The notes under the pieces were generated by a model. That model ran no database searches. It worked only from the letters and a program-made list of their open reading frames with translations, and was not told where the DNA came from. Shown piece by piece: positions 4,491 to 9,329 of a stretch of 9,329 bases of DNA. The DNA is from Spirochaetes bacterium RBG_16_67_19. GTDB lineage: Bacteria > Spirochaetota > Spirochaetia > SZUA-6 > DRHE01. The translations under genes and the position numbers were made by a program. Every line of letters starts with the position of its first letter. Position 1 is the first letter of the stretch. Location: the NCBI GenBank assembly GCA_001829505.1, contig MIBK01000126.1, positions 1 through 9,329 of the forward strand, in the 5' to 3' direction.

Positions 4491-7400
4491 ATGAAACCCT
4501 CCCTCGCCGAGCTGCACAGCCTGGCCCCTGGCGTGGACCCCGAGCTGGTGGGCGAGCACCTGCGCCGCCTGGAGGACCGCTACTTCGAGCTGTTTTCCCC
4601 GCGGGAAGTGGCCGAGCACTTGACCGCGCTGGCCTCCCTTTCCCCCCGGCAGCCGGTGGAGGTGCTGGTGCGGGCCGGGCAGCAGATCGACTGCACGGTG
4701 ATCGCCTTCGACTATCCGGGGGAGTTCTCGATCATCACCGGCATCCTGGGGGCCACCGGCTTCAACATCCTCTCCGGGGACGTGTTCACGTGGGCGAAGG
4801 CCGGCCAGGAAGCCGGGTTGCACCCCGACAGGGATGTCGGCGCGAAGGCCGGCCAGGAAGCCGGCGACCTGTCCCGGCGGCGGATCATCGACCACTTTTC
4901 CGGCCGCCTGCCCGAAGGCGAGGCGCTGGAGCTGTGGGAAGCCCGCCTGCGCAGCCTGCTGGGCGAGATGGGGAACCTGATGGAGAAGGGCGGCGCTGTG
5001 GGCCTGGCCCAGGCCCGCCAGCGGGTGGACGAGCTGGCCGCCGTGCACCTCTCCGGCCTGTCGCTGCGCGCGGAATCGGTCCTGTACCCCGCCCAGGTCA
5101 CCGTCGGCGCGGGGGAGGGCGGGAGAACCCTGCTGCGCGTGGTTTCCCAGGACACCCCACTGTTCCTCTACGCCCTGAGCACCGCCCTGGCCCTGCGGTC
5201 GATCTTCATCGACCACATCCGCATCCGCACCGTGGACAACCGCATTGAGGACGAGTTCTCCTTCCTGGACGCCCGCGGCGGGCGCATCACCGATCCGGCG
5301 GTGCTCGACCAGGTCAAGCTGTCGGTGCTGCTGACCAAGCAGTTCACCTACTTCCTGGGCGGGGCCCCGGACCCTTACGCCGCCCTGCACCGCTTCGAGC
5401 GCCTGGTGGAGTCCGTCCAGCCGCAGGAGGGCCGCTGGCTGGAGCTGCTGTCCAACCCGCGCGTGCTGCAGGAGCTGGCGCGGTTGCTGGGGGCCAGCGA
5501 CTTCCTGTGGGAGGATTTCATCCGCCTGCAGTACGAGACGCTGCTGCCCATGCTGGAGCCGCACGCGGGGCGCCTGGGCACGCCCGCGGAAATCCTGCCG
5601 CGGCTGCTCGACGAGGCGGTCGGGCAAGGCGGCACCCTGCAGGAGAAGCGCCGGGCCCTCAACGAGTTCAAGGACCGGGAAATCTTCAGCCTGGAGCTGG
5701 CCTACATCCTGGACCCGCTGGCGGATTTCCAGAAGCTGTCGCGCGGGCTGACCCGCCTGGCCGAGGCCGTGGTGGAGGCCGCCGTGCGCCTCACCTGGCA
5801 GGACCTGGTGGCCCGCCACGGCCGGCCCAGGACCGTGGCCGGGCTGGGCGCGGAGTACGCCGTGCTTGGGCTGGGCAAGTTGGGAGGCGGGGAGCTTGGC
5901 TACGCCTCGGACATCGAGCTGCTGTTCGTCTACAGCGACCAGGGCCGCAGCGAGGGGGGCGGCCAGCCGGCCCTGAGCAACGCCGAGTTCTTCGAGGCGT
6001 TGGTGAGGGAAAGCGCCGCCTCCGTCCTGGCCAAGCGGCAGGGTATCTTCCAGATCGACCTGCGCCTGCGCCCCTACGGGTCCTCAGGGCCGGCGGCCTG
6101 CAGCCTGGATTCCTTCTGCTGGTATTTCGGGGCCCAGGGGGAGGCCCACTCCCTGGAACGGCTGGCCCTGGCCCGCCTGCGGGCCATCGCCGGCAGCCGC
6201 GAGCTGGGGGCGCAGGTGGAGAGGATCCGCGACGAGCTGCTGTACTCCGGCAAGCCGCTGGACACGCGCGAGTTGAGTGAGGCCAGGCAGCGGCAGATGG
6301 AGGCGCGCACGCGGGCCGGCGAGCTGAACGCCAAGACCAGCCCCGGGGCGCTGCGCGACCTGGAATGGGTCATCCTGCTGCTGCAGGTGCGCCACGGCCG
6401 GATCCATCCGCAGCTGCGCACCCCGTATCTGCGCGAGGCGTTGGAGCGCCTGCCCGCCCTGGGCCTGCTGTCCGCGGAGGAAGCGCAGCGCCTGGCCGCC
6501 GCCTACGACTTCCTGCGCCGCCTGATCAACGGCCTGCGCATGCTGCGCGGCACGGCCACGGACATGTACCTGCCGGCCCCGGATTCCCAGGAGTACGTGC
6601 ACCTGGCCCGGCGCCTGGGCTACTCTTCCTCCGGCGAGCTCACCCCGGCCCAGAGGCTGCGCCTGGAGTTCGATACCTGCACCGCCGCGGTGCGCTTCGC
6701 GGTGGAGCGGCACCTGGGGCGGGAGAATCTCCCCGATGCGGCTTCCGGGAACGTGGCCGACCTGATCCTGTCGGAGGCCATTGCCCCGGCCGGGCGGGAG
6801 CGCATCCTCCTGCGGGCCGGTTTTCGCCATCCGGAGCGGGCCTACCGCAACCTGCGCGGCCTGGCCGCCGCGGATCCCACGGGGGCTTTCCTGCGCCTGG
6901 CCGTGCTGGCCACGGATTTCCTGAAGCACCGCCCGGACCCGGACATGGCCCTGAACAACTGGGAGCGTTTCCTGGCCGCCCTGCGCGAGGCCGGCGGGGA
7001 TCAGGCGGCGGGCGAGCACTTCCGCGGCCTGGCGGCGCAGCCGCGCCGGCTGGACCTGCTGCTGGCCGTGTTCGCCGGCAGCCAGTTCCTGTCCGACGCC
7101 CTGATCCGCAGCCCCGCGGTATTCGACTGGGCCACCCAACCGGAACACCTGCACCGCGAGCGCCCGCGCTCCGAAATGCTGGCGGCCTTCCGGGAGCTGG
7201 GCGCGGGCTCGCGCCCGCAATGGCTGGCCGAGCTGCGCCGGGGCCGCAGGAGGGAATACGTGCGTCTGGGCATCCGCGACATCTGCCTGGGGGCGCCCAT
7301 CCAGGAGATCATGCGGGAGCTGTCCATGCTGGCCGAGGCGATTCTGCAGACGGCCTGGGAGCGGGCCGCCGCCGAGGCCGGTCTGGCTCCCGAGCGGATC

Positions 7401-8234
7401 TCGATCCTGGCCTTCGGCAAGCTGGGCGGGGAGGAGCTCAACTACTCCTCCGACATCGACCTGATGGCCCTGGCTTCACCGGAGGCCTCCGCCGAGGAGT
7501 TGGGTGTCCTGGCCCGTGCCGTCAGCCGGATGAGGGCCGATCTCTCGGAGCACTCCGAAGAGGGCTACGTGTACCGGGTGGACCTGCGCTTGCGCCCCTA
7601 CGGCCGCTCCGGGGAGCTGATCGCCGGGCTGGAGGAGGGCCTGCGCTACTACCGGGAGAGCGCCGCGGCGTGGGAGCTGCAGGCCCTGCTCAAGGCCCGC
7701 CCCGTGGCCGGCGACCTGGAGCTCGGGTCCCGTTTCCTGGTCCAGGCCCGCGAGCGGCTTCGCCATCCCTTCCCAGCGGCGGAGGTGGCCCGCGGCGTCA
7801 CCGAGCTGCGCCGCGCCTCCCGGGCCCGCCTGGCCCGGGCCCTGCCCGGCGGGCCGAACATCAAGGAAGGGGAGGGCGGCATCCGGGACGTGGAGTTCCT
7901 GGTGCAGGCCCTGCAGCTCATCCACGCTCCCGCCGTGCCGGACGGCAACACCCTGGCCGCCCTGGAGGGGCTACGGGCCGCGGGCCTGCTGCCGCCGGGG
8001 CAGGCCGAGAGCCTCAAGCGCGACTACCTGTTCCTGCGCCGCATCGAGCACTACCTGCAGATCTTCGAGGACCGCCAGACCCACACCCTGCCTTCCGAGC
8101 CGGGGGAACTGGCCGCCCTGGCCCGGCGGATCCTGGGGCCGGAGGCCACCGCGGAGCTCCTGGCCGGGGAGCTGGAGGCCTGCCTGCGGCGCGTGCGCGG
8201 CGCCTGGCTGGCCCACCTGCCGGTGCCGAATTGA
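4491..8234 (+). CDS. glnE: Bifunctional glutamine synthetase adenylyltransferase/adenylyl-removing enzyme with N-terminal ACT-like extension
   Basis: A 1247-residue enzyme that would adenylylate and deadenylylate type I glutamine synthetase to tune nitrogen assimilation. It has two GlnE halves. The N-terminal half (about 320-750) carries GKLGGGELGYASDIE (462-476; carboxylates D474 and E476), QIDLRLRPYGSSG, and GALRDLEW (619-626). The C-terminal half (about 850-1247) carries GKLGGEELNYSSDID (976-990; D988 and D990), RVDLRLRPYGRSG and GGIRDVEF (about 1129-1136). By family rule the first half removes AMP and the second adds it. Residues 1-300 are extra compared with E. coli GlnE (about 946 aa). 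Two stretches there look like ACT domains: about 65-140 (VIAFDYPGEFSIITGI, GFNILSGDVFT) and about 213-290 (LLRVVSQDTPLFLY through FSFLDARGGRITDP). The first is split by a repeated AKAGQEAG insert (102-125). No Shine-Dalgarno precedes ATG 4491. GlnE identity is firm; the ACT call is by pattern and less sure. Confidence 0.93.
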   Translation: MKPSLAELHSLAPGVDPELVGEHLRRLEDRYFELFSPREVAEHLTALASLSPRQPVEVLVRAGQQIDCTVIAFDYPGEFSIITGILGATGFNILSGDVFTWAKAGQEAGLHPDRDVGAKAGQEAGDLSRRRIIDHFSGRLPEGEALELWEARLRSLLGEMGNLMEKGGAVGLAQARQRVDELAAVHLSGLSLRAESVLYPAQVTVGAGEGGRTLLRVVSQDTPLFLYALSTALALRSIFIDHIRIRTVDNRIEDEFSFLDARGGRITDPAVLDQVKLSVLLTKQFTYFLGGAPDPYAALHRFERLVESVQPQEGRWLELLSNPRVLQELARLLGASDFLWEDFIRLQYETLLPMLEPHAGRLGTPAEILPRLLDEAVGQGGTLQEKRRALNEFKDREIFSLELAYILDPLADFQKLSRGLTRLAEAVVEAAVRLTWQDLVARHGRPRTVAGLGAEYAVLGLGKLGGGELGYASDIELLFVYSDQGRSEGGGQPALSNAEFFEALVRESAASVLAKRQGIFQIDLRLRPYGSSGPAACSLDSFCWYFGAQGEAHSLERLALARLRAIAGSRELGAQVERIRDELLYSGKPLDTRELSEARQRQMEARTRAGELNAKTSPGALRDLEWVILLLQVRHGRIHPQLRTPYLREALERLPALGLLSAEEAQRLAAAYDFLRRLINGLRMLRGTATDMYLPAPDSQEYVHLARRLGYSSSGELTPAQRLRLEFDTCTAAVRFAVERHLGRENLPDAASGNVADLILSEAIAPAGRERILLRAGFRHPERAYRNLRGLAAADPTGAFLRLAVLATDFLKHRPDPDMALNNWERFLAALREAGGDQAAGEHFRGLAAQPRRLDLLLAVFAGSQFLSDALIRSPAVFDWATQPEHLHRERPRSEMLAAFRELGAGSRPQWLAELRRGRRREYVRLGIRDICLGAPIQEIMRELSMLAEAILQTAWERAAAEAGLAPERISILAFGKLGGEELNYSSDIDLMALASPEASAEELGVLARAVSRMRADLSEHSEEGYVYRVDLRLRPYGRSGELIAGLEEGLRYYRESAAAWELQALLKARPVAGDLELGSRFLVQARERLRHPFPAAEVARGVTELRRASRARLARALPGGPNIKEGEGGIRDVEFLVQALQLIHAPAVPDGNTLAALEGLRAAGLLPPGQAESLKRDYLFLRRIEHYLQIFEDRQTHTLPSEPGELAALARRILGPEATAELLAGELEACLRRVRGAWLAHLPVPN
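4794..4864. repeat. In-frame direct repeat with internal palindrome inside glnE
   Basis: A 23-base unit beginning GCGAAGGCCGGCC occurs identically at 4794-4816 and 4842-4864, a period of 48 bases or 16 codons. Both copies encode AKAGQEAG. Between them lies a perfect hairpin, CCGACA (4825-4830), GGGA, TGTCGG (4835-4840), which encodes part of LHPDRDVG. It falls at a likely loop of the first ACT-like segment. The form suggests either local duplication or a small palindromic element tolerated within a coding region. Confidence 0.85.
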
Positions 8235-8259
8235 CAAGCCCACCGCCTTTCCCTATGAT
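8231..8259 (+). promoter_or_regulatory. Promoter of the aminotransferase (leaderless)
   Basis: A perfect TTGACA (8231-8236), an ideal 17-base spacer and TATGAT (8254-8259, 5/6). Eight bases (CCGTTTCC) then separate it from the ATG at 8268; the predicted start is about 8266. The -35 contains the glnE TGA stop (8232-8234). There is no Shine-Dalgarno. Confidence 0.8.
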
Positions 8260-8267
8260 CCGTTTCC

Positions 8268-9329
8268 ATGAATGAACTGGCCGTGGAGCTGAACCGGACC
8301 CTCGAGGGCACCGTGGTCGCGGGGCTTCTTTCGGATTTCGGACGCCGGATCTACTTTCCCAAGGGCATCGTGGCCCAGTCCGCCGAGGCCGGAAAGCAGG
8401 CGCACCGCCTGAACGCCACGATCGGCATCGCCACCCGCGGGGGCCAGGCCATGAACCTGGCCGCCATCCGCGAGCGCTTCCAGGGGCTCACGCCCAACGA
8501 GATCTTCGCCTACGCGCCCACCGCCGGCTCCCCGGCGCTGCGCGAGGCCTGGAAGAAGGAAATGCTGGCCAAGAACCCGGCCCTGGCCGGCAAGACCATT
8601 TCCCTGCCCGCCGCGGTGGCCGGGCTGACCCACGGCATCTCCCTGACCGCCGAGCTGTTCGCCGGGCCGGGGGACGTGGTGCTGATGCCGGACATGTGCT
8701 GGGACAACTACCGGCTGATCTTCGAGGATCGCCTGCAGGCCGCGGTCCGCACCTTTCCGTTTTTCACCGCCGCCGGCGGCCTGGGTCTGCAGGCCCTGCG
8801 GGGCGAGCTGCAGGCCCTGGGCACCGCCAAGGTCCTGCTGCTGCTGAACTTCCCGAACAACCCCACCGGCTATTCCCCCAGCCCCGAGGAGGCCCGCGGC
8901 CTGCTGGAAGTGCTGGCCGAACGCGCCCGGGCCGGGCAGAAGATCCTGGCCCTGTTCGACGACGCCTACTTCGGGCTGTTTTACGAGGAGGCGGTCTACC
9001 GGCAGTCCCTGTTCGCCGAGGCGGCGGACCTGCACGAGAACCTGCTGGCCGTCAAGGTCGACGGACCGACCAAGGAGAACCTGGTGTGGGGCTTCCGCGT
9101 CGGCTTCCTGACCTTCGCCGCCCGTGGCCTCACCGCCGCCCAACTCGAGGCGCTGGGCCAGAAGGTCCTCGGCGCCATCCGGGCCACGGTGTCCAACTCC
9201 AGCCAGCCGGCCCAGAGCCTGATGCTGCAGGCCATGCGTGACCCCGGCTATGAGGCCCAGAAAAAGGCGGCCTTCGAGGTGCTGGCCGCCCGCTACCGCC
9301 GGGCCCGGGCGCTGGTTGCCCGCGCGCCC
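8268..9329 (+). CDS. Class I/II PLP-dependent aminotransferase (C-terminus off window)
   Basis: An open frame of 354 codons runs to the window edge, so the last part is missing. It is a fold-type I, PLP-dependent enzyme that moves an amino group between an amino acid and a 2-oxo acid. Motifs in order: YAPTAGSPALREAWKKEM (cofactor phosphate region), NFPNNPTGYSPSPEEA (the Asn-Pro-x-Gly signature, near residue 203), LALFDDAYFGLFYEE (Asp and Tyr contacting the PLP ring, near 229), KVDGPTKENLVWGFRVGFL (PLP lysine in PTKEN and substrate-carboxylate Arg in GFR, about 263-281). The GPTKEN form differs from the common SxSKxxxxPGxR. I associate it with spirochaete aspartate/aromatic-type aminotransferases, from memory. 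The exact amino acid cannot be named. It follows glnE by 33 bases with its own promoter; both concern amino-nitrogen handling. Confidence 0.9.
   Translation, partial: MNELAVELNRTLEGTVVAGLLSDFGRRIYFPKGIVAQSAEAGKQAHRLNATIGIATRGGQAMNLAAIRERFQGLTPNEIFAYAPTAGSPALREAWKKEMLAKNPALAGKTISLPAAVAGLTHGISLTAELFAGPGDVVLMPDMCWDNYRLIFEDRLQAAVRTFPFFTAAGGLGLQALRGELQALGTAKVLLLLNFPNNPTGYSPSPEEARGLLEVLAERARAGQKILALFDDAYFGLFYEEAVYRQSLFAEAADLHENLLAVKVDGPTKENLVWGFRVGFLTFAARGLTAAQLEALGQKVLGAIRATVSNSSQPAQSLMLQAMRDPGYEAQKKAAFEVLAARYRRARALVARAP

Noticed and set aside
4794..4864. CRISPR-like repeat-spacer pattern
   Set aside because: Only two copies, in frame inside a conserved gene, with no further repeats or cas genes.
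4455..5819. Long minus-strand open frame opposite glnE (also 6084-7220 and 8253-9143)
   Set aside because: Low-complexity GC-rich shadows (runs of Gln, Gly, Ala, Leu) opposite genes with clear family motifs.
6365..8275. 636-codon plus-strand open frame inside glnE
   Set aside because: Pro/Gly/Ala/Arg-rich out-of-frame reading of a well-supported GlnE; typical of high-GC DNA.

Overview
The window is a GC-rich, densely coded bacterial chromosome segment: nine protein genes, one tRNA, no gene-free stretch over about 120 bases, and no insertion sequence, phage gene or CRISPR array. The organism is probably a high-GC member of the Spirochaetota. The main pointers are the tandem cyclic-nucleotide-domain protein at the left edge (its wording, such as FFGVV and SHIETAQAL, resembles Treponema/Spirochaeta proteins I remember) and the GPTKEN/WGFRVGF aminotransferase at the right edge. 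No database search was possible, so this is an inference. Ferritin and rubredoxin side by side suggest an anaerobe or microaerophile.

Layout, left to right. On the minus strand, running off the left edge, is a two-CNB-domain regulator (<1-728). Divergent from it is a NUDIX hydrolase (794-1360), whose last codons lie antisense to tRNA-Cys(GCA) (1401-1330). Upstream of the tRNA on the minus strand is a tightly coupled pair, a small four-histidine cupin (2866-2510) and gpsA (2506-1448). From 2983 rightward everything is on the plus strand: a TetR-type regulator, a bacterial ferritin, rubredoxin, a very large glnE (1247 aa) and a class I/II aminotransferase cut by the window edge.

The genes divide into iron/redox handling (ferritin, rubredoxin), nitrogen control (glnE, and perhaps the aminotransferase), membrane lipid precursor synthesis (gpsA), nucleotide-derivative hydrolysis (NUDIX) and regulators (CNB protein, TetR). 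Most genes appear to have their own sigma-70-like promoter.

Three things stand out. (1) GlnE carries about 300 extra N-terminal residues that look like two ACT-like segments, related in style to the glutamine-sensing end of GlnD; the first is interrupted by an in-frame 48-bp repeat with an internal palindrome. (2) At least three genes, and possibly five, have a -10 element only 5-9 bases before the start codon and no Shine-Dalgarno, implying leaderless mRNAs, whereas tetR and ferritin have conventional leaders. (3) TGA stop codons are repeatedly embedded in the -35 element of the next gene. I see no defence or mobile system here.
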